DNA of 59,972 nt from Acarospora socialis (taxonomy: Eukaryota > Ascomycota > Lecanoromycetes > Acarosporales > Acarosporaceae). Where the stretch lies: contig JAMYGW020000021.1 of NCBI GenBank assembly GCA_025617375.2, positions 1-59,972 on the forward strand. The letters are read 5' to 3'. The notes beneath the pieces were generated by a model. The model was given only the letters and a program-made list of their open reading frames with translations, did no database searches and was not told the origin of the DNA. A program made the position numbers and the translations under genes. Below are positions 20,893-32,564 of the stretch, piece after piece; positions within the stretch are counted from its first letter, which is position 1, and each line of letters begins with the position of its first letter.

Positions 20893-21535
20893 CACAAATG
20901 AGTGTGTATTTCATAATGGAATAGGGACCCCCCTTCCCAATGCCCTGCTAGTTCCCCCTGTTTGTGACTGCTTGCTAATGCCTTCCTCAGGCCGTCGCCC
21001 TAGGAGATGAGCGTTACTGTAAACAATTAATATCCTAGTCATCCCGTCCCTTTATGCTTTCCTCCAAGTGGTCTGTCGCCCGATGCTCGCTCGTGCGTAG
21101 AGAATAAGCCGTAGAGAGAATGTTGAGAGGATCTTATGTGACTGCTTTCTGTGGTGTGTTGAAGATGTGACTTCGAATAGGAAAGGTGTGACTGCTGTAT
21201 GTGGGTGTCTCTTGACGCGTTGAACAGGCTTGACATGGGGAGGCAGCATGTCAGGAGTCCTTGATACACCGGAAAATATATCAAAAGACTGCATCATGTC
21301 GAGATTTCGTCATATCGAGAGGCGTCGATATGTCACGTAGCTTTGACATGCCATTTGACGCGTCGTCGAGGGAGGTGGTAGAGGTGATGTCGTCGTCGTG
21401 TGTAGTGGTGTTGTTGTTGTTGTTGTTGTTGTGGAGCTTCTCTTAGTTTCCTCAGGGTGGGACAAAGTCCTCAGTACTCATAGGCGACACCAACGTGAAG
21501 GTGGAAGCTCGTCGTCGCCCGGCAGCGAGGTAGAA
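20893..21535 (-). repeat. Dispersed repeat R1, copy B
   Basis: Inverted relative of copy C: ggaatagggacc, gtcgccctaggagatgagcg, gcccgatgctcg, gacatggggaggcagcatgt, tacaccggaaaatatatcaa, tttgacgcgtcgtcgaggga and gtggaagctcgtcgtcgccc. It lacks the AATC-tailed end. A (ttg)n run occurs at 21409-21431. Confidence 0.8.
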
Positions 21536-21599
21536 AGGACTGTAGCGTAAGATAAGTCATAACCGGGTTTTTTACAGGAATAATTTATAACAGTTTTAT

Positions 21600-22380
21600 G
21601 GTACAGCCTTGCATAAGCGAGACCATTTTCGGTTTCTCCTTTTCTCTAGCATTACCCTTCAACGTCGAGATCACACCTATTCAGTGCATGACATCATTGT
21701 TCTGAGGATAGATGCCAACATGACTGGTGAATGTTAGGTGTTTGCTGTCTCTGTTGCCTCAAGTATGAAGAGACTGATGTGAAATAGCTGAATCACCTGT
21801 TGTGATTAACTCCGAATCTGATACCCACCCAAAGCGACGACGTGGCAGAAAAAGAAAGCCCCAAACAGAAGATGTCTTTTAACACAAAGAGAGTTTTATC
21901 GACATATTGGCACCAGGGCAAGCCACTGACACATCAGCGGTCAAGCGTCAAAAGCAACAGTGCTATCAGAGATATTGAGCCTGATTAGTATAATCAGGCG
22001 AAAAGCAATGGTGACAAAGGACGTCTCGACAGAAGACAGCATAGAGGACAGCCATAGAGAAGGTGGGGCCGAATTTCACGGAGACGAACAAGCAGTGGAG
22101 AAGAGCACAGGCACTACCGGTTGTCTCGATCCTTCAAGTGCACGGCGGATATGGCGGGCTTGGATGGGGACGGCGACGGCAAGCATCGCTTCGAAGGACC
22201 CAAGGGCGGCGAAGTCGAGCGTGGAGCTGAAGATCAGGTTAGCGGGGAGACTGCCCATTAGCACATCTGGTTTTTTATACGAATGTGACCATAGCCACGA
22301 CGAAGCTGACTTCCGTACCACCAACAGGTGCTCAGCACTTAGAGATGTGCAACGGTCCCACTCCTAAACGTCGCGTCCTC
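21600..22380 (+). pseudogene. Relic related to the coiled-coil gene at 25.3 kb (repeat R3, copy 1)
   Basis: 21640-21940 aligns by eye with 25165-25510: tttctccttttctcta, cacacctattc, gaggatagatgccaacatga, agactgatgtgaaatagct, then gcaccagggcaagccactgacacatcagcg. Both encode an acidic/basic start; here it is INSESDTHPKRRRGRKRK, followed by a stop. Downstream only fragments remain open (e.g. TPKRRVLSLSSDSSSGF near 22360). It is a diverged paralogue of the gene at 25330-26122, not a simple repeat. Confidence 0.55.
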
Positions 22381-22439
22381 AGCCTGTCTTCAGACTCCTC
22401 TTCGGGATTTATGTGGCACATAAAGCACCCTTAAGCATA

Positions 22440-23920
22440 TCCGTCTTCTGCTGCTCCTCTCACCCAAACACCCAAGTCAGCAGCTCATTAGTGAAGGTAA
22501 TGGGGGCAAAGATGCCGGCCCCAAACCCTTCCAACACCTTCACCCCCTCGCCCCCGCGGTAGGGTGTGAGGCCCCAGAGTCAGCATTTCGAGCCGGTGTA
22601 AGTAAGGCAAAGAGGATCTTTGCAACTGAGGGGCCGGGAACGGGCTACGAATACCAAGGCGTGTTGGAGGGATATATGTCAACTTAGAAGCGCTTTGGGG
22701 AATACTCAACGAATGACAAGGGGAATCGAAGGGTGATACTCATTCTTGGAACTGGCGCACTATTTCTTAATTTGTAAGTAAAGGAGTACATTCTTCCTCC
22801 TAATCAGTACTGGGAGAGCCTTAACCAACTGTTGGTAGGGTCAGGAGCGCTAAACAAAGCATAATTTATATTTTGGGAATCATCTTCACCATACCACCGT
22901 CTCTTTCAGCAGTAGTATCAGATGGTGGGCGCCCTTTCCTTCCAGTGAGGAGGCTCTAACACCCTATGAACCGTATTTTTTCATTGGTCATCACTTCACC
23001 TCAATAAGCAAATAATCTCAACTGTAATTGTTTGCGGTGGTTCTGAATCTATGCGTATAAATCTTCCGTTTCCTTCAATACTAGAACTTATCCCACCGCT
23101 TGTAGAGCCCGCGTCTGCTATTTTGAGACCACCAACATCGTTCCGAAGTCAGAGTGCACTGAATTACGGACGAGAGGAATCCTGCAGATATGGTAGGGTA
23201 TGGGCTTGATTTGAAGATGAAGCTGGCGTGATATTGTCGAACAAGTGATCGGTGACTAGGTTCAACGCTAGGGATAGGCACTCCAGGAGTTCATGTATGA
23301 GCTTAGCGCAGTCCTATATTTTTGACAATGTCCCGACCCCAAGTACTTACAGTAAGAAAAAGGGGTTAATGCCCAAAAGTACTCCTCCAAAAAAATGGGA
23401 AGGCCGGGTAACAGCTCCTCTGTTGGCCTGCTGTTACGATGCTCTGGGTTTCCACAATCAAAGTTCTTTTTAAAGCATATCTGGTTGCGAACCTTCTCGT
23501 TTCCTAACCCTGAAATCCACGGTTGTGTGCATTGAGATGATGAATGGGTTGTTTCTTTCTCGGACTCAGGAGTACAGTAGAGGTACGTACTCACTTTCTC
23601 TACCGCCGAATGTAGGGCCGTCCTGATCCAAGAATTGTTCACAATTGTGTAGACCGGGTGCGCGAAGCAAACGAAACAGAAAAGGCGAGAGGCAACCGGT
23701 ATCGATTTAAAGAATACAAAAGACATCGGGCAGCCTGCCAGTATATGAGCAGTCCAACTACATGCGCTGATCCCGCGGGCTGACATGCTATGAGTCACAT
23801 AATGTATATACAGCCTTGAAGCTCAAAACTTTATGATGATGATAGTACACATGGGCCTTCTGTGGCTGAGATGTACCGTCAGTGACCAGCGTGGGAGTAA
23901 ACGACGGTGAGCTCAACCAC
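22440..23920. other. Unassigned interval
   Basis: A 176-codon minus-strand frame at 23268-23798 has no signal, domain or compositional support and may be chance. Nothing else is seen. Confidence 0.35.
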
Positions 23921-23939
23921 CATTGGGCCTGATTCGGCC

Positions 23940-24320
23940 GAGGGAATTACTCATCGAGCCGGAGCTGACCAGGGTGGAGGGGATAGTGGATGAGAGGCAA
24001 ACAGTTCGAAATTTGAAGACGGAGCTTGACCGCGGTCATGGCCGACGTGGACTGCTTGGGGGGGGTGGTGACCGTGGTCACAAGGGTGCGATTCGCGGCC
24101 TGGTCATTTGTGTGCGGGGTCGCCAGGCCTCGTCCATGGCCCTGCGGCATCACACTTGGGAGTGGCTTGTCCTGACACTTGATGGCCGAAGACTTGGGCA
24201 TGCTCTTGGCGACGTCAAGACATTCACCGAGCCCCAGCAGATCATGCCACAGGTAACACACCTGACTGAACGCGCAGAGGGTCCGGGTGAAGTTCCCCCT
24301 GCAGCATGTCCAATGAGAGG
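23940..24320 (-). other. Unclear transposon-like fragment
   Basis: The minus strand reads CYLWHDLLGLGECLDVAKS followed by basic Ser/Thr/Pro-rich sequence. This could be a ruined CCHC knuckle of a gag protein. The evidence is weak, and no adjacent polymerase was found. Confidence 0.25.
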
Positions 24321-24329
24321 GTGTAGTGG

Positions 24330-24740
24330 TGGTTTTTGTTGCGCCACGACAACGACGACAACAAGCTGATTGAGGTTGCGGCTGTACCGGGTCTTAAAAT
24401 CTGGATGTCGAAGAAGGAAGTTCTTATCCCAATGATATCCTAGAGGATTCATATCCCCCTTGACCTCCAGAAAATGTTTGGCGATCAAATTCAGCTGTCA
24501 ATCCGTGGTGGCCATCCCCAGACAGCCATTGTTATCAATCCAATGGATCAGGGCATCCTCCTCTTGATTTGACAGCTGTTGACAGCTTTGTTTATTATGT
24601 CTTGTCGGATTGTCGCCCCTTCAGACGGGAGGGTAGGGTGTATCAAGGTAGGTCATAGATCTGAGCAATCCGGCGAACAGAGGCTGATGGATCATTTTTG
24701 AAATCAGCTATAGCTAGTTGATATCGTTTCAGAAATGTCG
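24330..24740 (-). pseudogene. pogo/Fot1-type transposase relic, N-terminal DNA-binding part
   Basis: The minus strand reads DFKNDPSASVRRIAQIYDLP, then YTLPSRLKGRQS, the first helix-turn-helix of pogo/Fot1 transposases. Then comes SNQEEDALIHWIDNNGCLGM, then LIAKHFLEVKGDMNPLG, WDKNFLLRHPDFKTRYSRNL, the CENP-B/Tc5-type second helix-turn-helix. Three or more in-frame stops are present (near 24500, 24600 and 24640). The catalytic DDE domain is absent, so this is only the amino-terminal third. Confidence 0.8.
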
Positions 24741-24749
24741 AGGATTGGC

Positions 24750-25135
24750 TCAGCTGCTTGATGGGAGGCCATGGTGGATATCTGACATCGACAGAGTGCA
24801 TGAGGATGCTGATGACTGCAAAGTGTCCTGTCTGGGTGGCAGTCCCGTCTGGGTGGCCATTACGTTACGCGAGGAGAGCAGTTGATATGACCTTCCACTA
24901 TCGATCAAGCACCCACGCATGTAACTTGAAGAATGCAAATTCAGGCACTAATAGCTCTGTAGTTCAATGTCTCAAAATTTCGACCGCAAAAGGCCTAGCA
25001 AACGGAATAAATAAGTTACGGCACATATATCAAGGATGTGACGACCACACTGCAAAAATTGAGCGTCAGATCTATTCAATTCTGCACTTGCACTTCTGCA
25101 TTTGCCGTTTGTTATTCTACTAAATTCCATGCTAC
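24750..25135. other. Unassigned interval
   Basis: A plus-strand frame at 24758-25123 is open but has no recognised motif. It may be the 5' flank of the pogo relic. Confidence 0.3.
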
Positions 25136-25329
25136 TCGCTAAATTGGTGGAAACCCCCTTCGCAGTTTCTCCTTTTCTCTACCTCTCAACATTAAGGTCA
25201 CACCTATTCCCTACATGTCATCATCGGCCTGAGGATAGGTGCCAATATGACTTGTGACGAAAGTATAGTGCTTACGCACTCTGTTATTTCAAGTATTACG
25301 AGACTGATGCGAAATAGCTTCTGAGATCA

Positions 25330-26122
25330 TTGATTCTGATCATTCCGCCCATCATCGCAACGTACCCTCAAAGCGCAAACGGGGACCATACAAGCGTCGT
25401 GTGAAAGAGGACACACCAACCAAGCAGCCACGTACCTTAACTTCCTCACAATCCTCAACACTGGCGCCTGAAATAGCAAACGCTAGTCCTGTCTCTACAT
25501 CAGCGAGAAATGTTGCCGGACCACCAGACTCATCATGTGGTAATGGGTGGGTTTCATTCCCTAGACCACCAGGTCATGCCCTTACTAACGCTTACCCACA
25601 ACTAGAGCGAATAACACTGACAACGATGATCTTCATTTGGGTGTTGCTGGGCCTGGAGAGCCATTTCCACATCCAGGAGATAGACGAGCAACAACGCGCC
25701 AGTCGCAGTCACTATCAACCATTGATCGTGACGATGGCGGTACTCATAAGGTATTCCTTCAGTGTCTCGGTCCAGCCCTCGAAAGGTACAATGAGCAAAT
25801 CAGAAAAGATCTGGCCGAAGAGAACGCAAGACTACGGAAGGATTACGGCGAATCGCAGAGGCAGATCAAGGAGATGGTGGAATCAGCAAAACAACTGCGG
25901 AATGATTACATCGAGTCGCAGAACCAGATCATGCAAATGCAGGACCAGATCAAGAAACTGGAAACATCAGCAGAACGACTGAAGAGACTAGAGCAATTCG
26001 AGAAGCAGCTCATAGCTGTTCGCGAGCTACTAAGTCCTATGATGGCTGATAATGAAGCAAGCTTGGAAAAGAACACTGTGGCACCTGATGACGCCACCAT
26101 GCAAGGTCCAGAGGATATCTAA
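25330..26122 (+). CDS. Basic-tail coiled-coil protein, one frameshift
   Basis: Unrecognised fungal protein. The first frame encodes SEIIDSDHSAHHRN, then an AT-hook-like basic stretch KRKRGPYKRR and a Ser/Thr/Pro-rich linker. Near 25590-25625 the reading moves to another frame, which continues VAGPGEPFPHPGDRR, then a long coiled coil of Glu, Gln, Lys and Arg. Two near-repeats stand out there: LRKDYGESQRQI and LRNDYIESQNQI. It stops at 26122. No intron explains the frame change, so one base is gained or lost, or the gene is dead. The segment before it (25140-25510) is shared with 21600-21940. A DNA-binding or scaffolding role is only a guess. Confidence 0.5.
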
Positions 26123-26289
26123 GATATGTGTACTTCAGTATGTGAGCTACCTTATTGGCTATACATGTCAGGTCTGGGACGTGTGTCGGGAGGATAATTT
26201 ATGGGATCCTTCTTCTTACTCTTAAGGCCTATTGATCTTGATTCCGGTGCTGCTGCTTCTGGCAGGCGCTGTGGACGTATCAAGAAAGA

Positions 26290-27760
26290 CATTTTACACT
26301 ACTTTTGTATCAAGCAGATCAGCATGCGGAACAACCCCTTCATCACATAATCGGATGCATCAGTTTCTAGGATGGTTTCGCGATCCCAGTCAAACATTGC
26401 CAGAACGGGTGCTTGAGTAAAGGCTTCTCTTAACTTGTGAAAAGCCTCCTTGCAGGCTTTGCTCCATATGAACTAAACCTCTTTTCGGGTGAGCTGAATC
26501 ATCGGGGCAATTATCTTGGATAAGTCTCGGGTAAACTGTCGGTAGAAGTTTGCAAACCCCACAAAGGCTTGAACATCTCGTACACAGACTGGGTTCTGCC
26601 AATCCACTATGGCTTTAACCTTCGCCGGGTCCATATGGATACCGTTCTGGCCTATGATCAGGCCAAAGAACTTTGTCTCAGAGACATAGAACTCGCACTT
26701 CTCTATATTGACAAAGAGGTCGTTTTTGCGGAGGAGTTGTAGAACTTTTTGGACGTGGTCAGCATGTTCAGAGCGGGTGCGGCTGTAGATCAAGATGTCG
26801 TCCAGGTAGGCAGTGCAAAATATGTCAAGGTATTTCCCTAAAACATCGTTCATAAACTTCTCCAAAGCGGATCTGGAATGCAGTCAGCTTCTCTTGACCT
26901 TCTTTCATTCGGAGGCGGTTGAATGCGGACACAATATCAAGCTTGGTGAAGTACCCCATCCCTCGCAGATGGTTCGGAGATCTTTTTGTCAGGGGTAGCG
27001 GATAGCTGTCCTTGACGGAGATGTTGTTCAGGGCTCGGTAGTCAACGCAGAAGCGTAAGCCTCCTCCAGGCTTTTTGACAAACAGCACTGGTGATGCTGT
27101 AGGCGAGGAGCTTGGTTGGATGAATCCTTTCTGCAGGTTCTCCTCCAGCCAGTCTTTCAAAACTATAAGTTCATTCCGGGACATCGGGTATAGCGGGCCA
27201 AAGGGCGGTTTCTTTCCTTCTTCCAGGGCGATCTCATGGTCATAGTCACGGTGGGGCGGCAGCTTCTCAGCTTCCTCAGGTGAAAAGACATCCAGAAACT
27301 CGTGGTATTCCTCAGGTACTATGTCTTTGGTATCTGGCTTCTCCTTCTTGTTCAGGCCTTCTTCAATATCTTCGATGCGGATGGTAAATATCTCGTAACC
27401 ACGGCGGGCATACGCGCCACAGGCACGTAGCGAGACAGAGCTGATATCTAGTCGGGTGAGTTCTTCAGGCTTGCCTCTCTCAGACAGCTTGGGCAGGGCG
27501 GGTACTCGTGAGGGTCGCGATGGTGTCTGGCAATTCCTTCGACAGAAACTTGAATTAAAGGTCAGAGTGTTTGTTCCCCAGTTTACCTCTGGACTATGGC
27601 GGCGTAGCCAAGGTATGCCCAGTACTTACTGGATAGTGAGACAGTTGCGTGACAGAGAACCGGGCATTCCTTTCAGAGTGGTCATTGATTGTCAGGTGGG
27701 AGCGAATTGTGTGGGTAATGGCTCCAGATTCTGCTTCTCGTCCATCAAAGACTTCAATGA
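26290..27760 (-). pseudogene. Ty3/Gypsy pol relic: protease end, reverse transcriptase, start of RNase H
   Basis: The minus strand reads [18 protein letters not shown] (end of protease), then [20 protein letters not shown] and [20 protein letters not shown]. Reverse transcriptase follows: [35 protein letters not shown], then [14 protein letters not shown], the YLDD active site near 26800. It continues [13 protein letters not shown] and [19 protein letters not shown], a stop, then the RNase H start TILETDASDYV. Around 26865 a segment is lost that should hold the conserved MPFGLTNAP block, and the frame shifts. RNase H and integrase are cut off at about 26290; gag is missing. The element is dead. 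Confidence 0.92.
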
Positions 27761-27789
27761 TCCGGGGCCTCGCGAAAGTAAATAGATGA

Positions 27790-29080
27790 AACGTGACTCA
27801 AGGAGAGGAAGACTCCGCAAAGGGGAGTGAAACTATATACACAAAGCTTGCGCGCTACTTCCATCTAAGTTAGCATTACGGCAAGTTCCATGCTCAGGTT
27901 GCCTAACTCAGGGCGAGCTGTGACATCTTCATATATAGGCCCGTGATTCCGGTAGACCACAATTTGCTAGTCATAGACTATTGATTTTGTTGGAATTTTG
28001 ATGTTGTTGTTGTTATTAAACTAAACGCTGTGTGCGTTTTCTATGTAAGAAGACTAACTAGGCGTAAAAAAACACCTCACGAAGCTCAAACCTAATCTTT
28101 GGAATAACTTCACCAAATCAAGCCCTAAATTGCCCGTTGTTGCAGCCCTGTAATCGCCTCATCGCACTCTATCTTTTGGCCCGAAGTCATTCGAACAGGT
28201 ATGTATCGGGTTGGCTCAGAGATCCGTCGAGATTGACCTGGCCTTGCTGATCGCGTTTGCTCTGAACTCTTAATCTTTTCCTTCTGGAGATTATTGCTTA
28301 ACGGCGTCGTTGGATAGTAGTTGATGGGGAGTCTCAGGGAGAGTCCATTTCTCGCAGATCCTTCCGTGTGTCTTTCGGACTTAGAACCCACCGTGGAGCC
28401 TCACGAAAAGATCACAAAGGAAATAGGCGTCCTTTCGCGAACAGATGACCCTAGGTCGAGGGGTGTTGGAATGCTCTCATAATAGAAGAGAAGTTGAATC
28501 TCGGCGTGAACGGGCTGTTCTGCCAAAAGGATCCACTGGTCCCTCTGAAGCGCAGATACTCAAGTAGCCAACGTTTTGCAAGTGTCCAATTCCCCTCACA
28601 TCACACCATCCCTCCTCCTCACCCCCCGTAAGTCTTCATCCATCTGCCTCTGTGTGCCAGTGCGAGTTAACATCCTGCCGGTGTTTTCCTTAAAGCTCTA
28701 CGTCCAGACGTGCTCCTCAGGGTCCTCCCGGGTCCGAAATCCCGGACCCGCACGAGGCGGCGAATGCAGACTAGTGGTATACCGCTACTCTCTCTCTCTC
28801 GATCGAGCGGCGTGCGGCAGGTGTTGCTGCCGTGACCATATGCGCCTCCTGCTCCTGGAAGCGGAAGGGGGAAGTTGCTGCGCAGAATCCAGCTCTTGCT
28901 ATAGTCGGCACGAGAGAATGGAGCAGGCCCGAACCGAGTCACTTAAAGTGCTCATTAGTATAGGGTTTGAATGTCTATTGACTGAATGTGGGGCGGGGAC
29001 AACAGAGTAAACCTTGCATCCTCTAAAGTACATATTAGGATCATGCATCCCTCATTGTTTTAGCAATTGTAACGCAATAC
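27790..29080. other. Unassigned interval
   Basis: A minus-strand frame at 28125-28391 (SARPGQSRRISEPTRYIPV) is basic and unrecognised. A (ct)n run lies at 28787-28800. No gene or repeat match was found. Confidence 0.35.
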
Positions 29081-29081
29081 T

Positions 29082-29538
29082 ATGGATTTGACACACAGCT
29101 CGGAACCTGCTTCAATGATGGCAAGTCAAAGTTCACAGGTATGTATAACGCAACAGCTGTGTATATCGCTGACTGATAGCACAGGTGGCGGAACAAGACT
29201 GTCAATCATGTCAAAGACGCTCTGATTGGGACTTTCTAGAAAAGTACTTCAAGCGTGAGGAAATCAACATCAGTCACATTCAAAGACTCGAAAATCACAT
29301 CGCTGAGCTGAAGGGACTTGTACACTACTGGGAGCAGCACACGATCGCAATCCAAACCACCCTCGCCAACACAGAAGCTGCCCGAGCACAACTAGAGACA
29401 GACCTCACTGAAGAACCTTCCAAGAAATCATATCACTTGTCAATAAACTTGACCTTATTTACTGCAACGATGCAGATGACAGAAACCTGTTCGACATGTC
29501 TATCATATGTTGGGTTGACATCCTTGGCTCCACCATGA
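29082..29538 (+). CDS. Small coiled-coil protein, two exons, 3' end doubtful
   Basis: Exon 1 (29082-29138) encodes MDLTHSSEPASMMASQSSQ. The intron starts GTATGT, contains gctgac as branch site and ends agcacag at 29184. Exon 2 continues in phase as VAEQDCQSCQRRSDWDFLEK, then RLENHIAELKGLVHYW and a coiled coil. From about 29415 the same DNA codes in another frame for the transcription factor relic, so the last 40 codons here are probably not native. The original C-terminus is likely lost at a junction around 29410. The family is not recognised. Confidence 0.5.
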
Positions 29539-30188
29539 TAGGCTGCGCTCCTCACTTTGCCGACTTCTACAGTTGCACCTCCTCGATTGTGCTCTGTGAG
29601 GTCATGGGTTGTGATGATCGGACAATGTTCTTTATCTCCGAGATTGCCTGTCTTGAGGCGGCCAAACTTGTTGGAATGGATGATCAGGATCTATGTGAAA
29701 AGGTTTGTGAACTAGGGCTTAGATTTGAGCCTAGAGATTTTGGCGCCTTTAAGTGTTTCAGTTCACACTCGGCTGCGGGAGCAACAAGTGCTGTGCAGCC
29801 AAGCGACATCATCACAGCTGTTTTCCACCTAGCAGCAAGGCTCTACCTCTGCAGTTTGATACCTGGACTGGACATCACACAACCGCCTTGTACTGAGCTT
29901 GTGTCGGAAATCTCAGATATCGTCCGCAGCGTCCCCGCCAGTATATCCTACGACCGATCGCTTGTTTGGCCATACCTCATTGCTGGTAGTACATCCACAG
30001 TCACATCGCCTTTCCGCTCTCTTCTACTTGAGCGGATTAAGGACCATGGTGCGCACGCAGAACTGGGTAGCTTTGGCCGCATGGTACGCCTACTCAAAGA
30101 ATTATGGACACAAAGGGATGACGGGAGGCAGAACATCACGTGGCGAGGTGTCATGGAAGAGAAGGGTTGGGATTTTTTGTTGTTGTGA
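29410..30188 (+). pseudogene. C-terminal half of a fungal transcription factor (Fungal_trans_2 / acr-2 type)
   Basis: The frame from about 29415 reads FQEIISLVNKLDLIYCNDAD, ICWVDILGSTMIG, APHFADFY, then DRTMFFISEIACLEAAKL, and ends with LVWPYLIAGSTSTVTSPFRS, SFGRMVRLLKELW and WRGVMEEKGWDFLLL before the stop at 30188. The ending (W.YLIAGS...PFR...FGsfgrmvrLL.evW.....WrdvM...GWDfLli) is diagnostic of Zn2Cys6 factors of the acriflavine-sensitivity (acr-2) type. The zinc cluster and the first half of the domain are missing, and an unrelated coiled-coil ORF lies directly upstream. The 230-codon remainder has no internal stop. Confidence 0.85.
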
Positions 30189-31440
30189 AGCGTCGGATTG
30201 TCTCGTGAAGCCTGGTTCGGTCAGGCAGGACGTCAGGCGGACGTAGGGCCATAGTCATTGGTTGCAGTCAGATTGAGGCCATCATCTTTACTTTTTGGGA
30301 GGGGACACCGGATGGCTTTCGAAGCTGATTCTTTGCGACCGTCAACCGGAGAATTGAAGAGAACAACAAACAGAATCTAAAAAACAACCCAAGATGATGG
30401 AAGCAAGCCTCAGGCGGAGACTTCTTTCGATGTTTGTTGTAGTTCTAGTACATATGGAGTGACGGATATTATTTTGGAACTGCTATTATATGATGACCAG
30501 CGGTTATACTAAGATGATTGAATCTGATGTCAATGTGAGCACGTACAGAGGCGATGCAGACCCCCAAGCCAAGAAACTCACTCTATCTCTATGTATTATA
30601 CAGGCATCACCATATGCAAGGTCGTGCTGTAGCACTTGCATCTTCTCATGCATGACGAAAGAACTCTTGGGCTGGCAATGTTGCACCTCACAACATGACA
30701 CTGCGCCTCCCTACCTACATTGACAGCGAGAAGGACCAATGCATCAGCTTCCAGTAAAACACCTTCTGATTCTCCTCATCCTTCTTCTTCCGCACCATCA
30801 TCCTGGGTTCTCGGTCAAGTCTGACAAAAGTATTTAGTTTGTGGGGGCTTCACAACTTGCGCTCCAAATGGATGCATTTCCACTCTGAGCCTCATGCCAC
30901 AGCTCTGAAGCAACTCTTTGAGCATGATCTTCAGCCAGCTCCGCCGTAACTTCTGAGGAGCATCGCGTTCATTGAATCGGTATCACAAGAAGCTTTCCAA
31001 GATTCTTGATGAATGGATCATGTTGATAAAGGCTGATTGTAAATCGGACAGACTTCAGACCCAAATTCAATATTTCATATGGTAAACTAACCCTAGTTCA
31101 AGTGGGGTTTCAGTGAAGCCAGTAGGGTCACATCTCACTTCTGCCCGGACCCTCTCGACAAGCAAGCGCCCACCAAGTACTGAGTGGGGTTCATAGACTG
31201 ATAACAGAGGAAGCTTGTCCCACTTTTGGCTAATAACCTTTTTGCTTCCTTCGGACATTCTCAACGTCACCTATGCTTCACTACACTCCCCCAATGCCTA
31301 TTTAGCTCACTTCTCAGCGCTTGAAACTTACCAGACTGCTGGGTTGTTGGCTTTGATCAAGTGAGTAACTAAAGAGGTAGGGAGGGCTCCAATTTTAACA
31401 GTGAAGAATAATCGGGCTACCTTGTTGTGACAAATATGCC
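30189..31440. other. Unassigned interval
   Basis: No protein family recognised. Short frames at 30490-30723 and 31067-31270 show no motif. The last part (31250-31440) probably belongs to the 5' flank of the pogo relic that follows. Confidence 0.35.
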
Positions 31441-31470
31441 TCTCACCTCGCTGTCGCCCCACATCCACAA

Positions 31471-32085
31471 TGGCCTCAGATGAACTGATTAAGTCGATTC
31501 CCGACATTGACACCCGATCAACCTTAACCCTAGCTGATTCGAATAGTAATTTGTCGGCCTCTGTTTGCGAAATCGCTCGAGTCTATGACCTTCCTCGGTC
31601 AATCCTACAAGCTCGAGGGAAATGAAGACCATCAGCAGAGGCCTTCCGCATCACCCAACAGTGGCTGTCAGTGCATGAGCAGAATACTACGACAGTTTGA
31701 GGTTGGTCTTCACGAACTGAACAGCTGAAATCCATGGCCAAAGAGCTTATGGAGGGTAAGGTTGATCCGAAATCCCTAAAGCACAACTGGTACCTGAGTT
31801 TTCCGTAACTATCGACATTCAAACTTCAAGACTCAATGTGGTCGCAACCTCAACCAGGATCGAAAGGATGCTGAAAACACCAAATCCATCCAGGAATGGT
31901 GTAACCTATACAACTCCACCCGAACTCAGCATGGTATCTTGGAGTCATTGACATCTACAACATGGATGAGAAGGGGTTTGCTATGGGCATCGCCAACAGC
32001 TTCAAAGTACTTGTAGGACGCACAGAAAGACAAGCTTTCAGTGTTCAAGCTGGTAATCAGGACCTATACAGCAGGCCTGGCTAAA
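31471..32085 (+). pseudogene. pogo/Fot1-type transposase relic with first catalytic Asp region
   Basis: It begins MASDELIKSIPDIDTRSTL at ATG 31471, then NLSASVCEIARVYDLPRSIL, the pogo/Fot1 helix-turn-helix. Several frames later come MAKELMEGKVDPKSLKHNW (second helix-turn-helix region) and IYNMDEKGFAMGIANSFKVL. That last block is the VYNMDEKGF.mG signature around the first catalytic Asp. Multiple stops and frameshifts occur. It runs into repeat R4 near 32105. Its subfamily differs from the relic at 24.5 kb. Confidence 0.82.
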
Positions 32086-32104
32086 CAGCCAGTCAAGAAC
32101 TTGG

Positions 32105-32450
32105 CTGAGAGATTCCATACCTCTCAAAAAGATCATATCATCTTCAACTGGTTGGCTCTTTTTCTTACTTGTTGCTCAGATTCTCATCTCTTGCCTTTAT
32201 CACCTGATGTAGAGCACATGTTTTGAACTCAAAGTAATGCTGGATAATGATGCGCAGATAGGCAACAGCGAGGATGTCCTCCTTGAGACAAACAGAGTTG
32301 GGACGTGCTTAGGAGGCGCAAAGTTGCATGGAGAGCAATATTGCACGGTGGGGCGTCATGTTGCATGTGGAAGTGCAAGGTTGCATAGAGAGCCCGAATG
32401 TTGCGAGGTCAAGTGCAATAGTGCCTGCTAAGACCAAGATGTGGATAACA
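32105..32450 (+). repeat. Repeat R4, copy 1 (internally deleted)
   Basis: It shares gagagattccatacctctcaaaaagatc with 49768 onward (in diverged form), then gtagagcacatgttttgaac, gtaatgctggataatgatg, gagttgggacgtgcttagga and a series of ttgca-containing units. Compared with copies 2 and 3 about 200 bases are missing near 32145. It follows the pogo relic directly. Confidence 0.7.
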
Positions 32451-32564
32451 TATTTCTCGAGCCACCCAAAGTTCATGAGATTATCTAAAATTCAAACCAT
32501 AGAGTATGAGTCAAAATGCTCTGCTATATATCAATTTTCAAAAGAGACCTTGTCTATTATCTGA

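Noticed and set aside
23268-23798. 176-codon minus-strand ORF as a gene
   Set aside because: No motif, no splice or promoter context, no paralogue, and composition like its surroundings; long chance frames occur at this size in 60 kb.
28667-28942. Minus-strand ORF near 28.8 kb with Arg/Gly/Ser-rich sequence
   Set aside because: It depends on a (ct)n tract and GC-rich low-complexity DNA; no motif.
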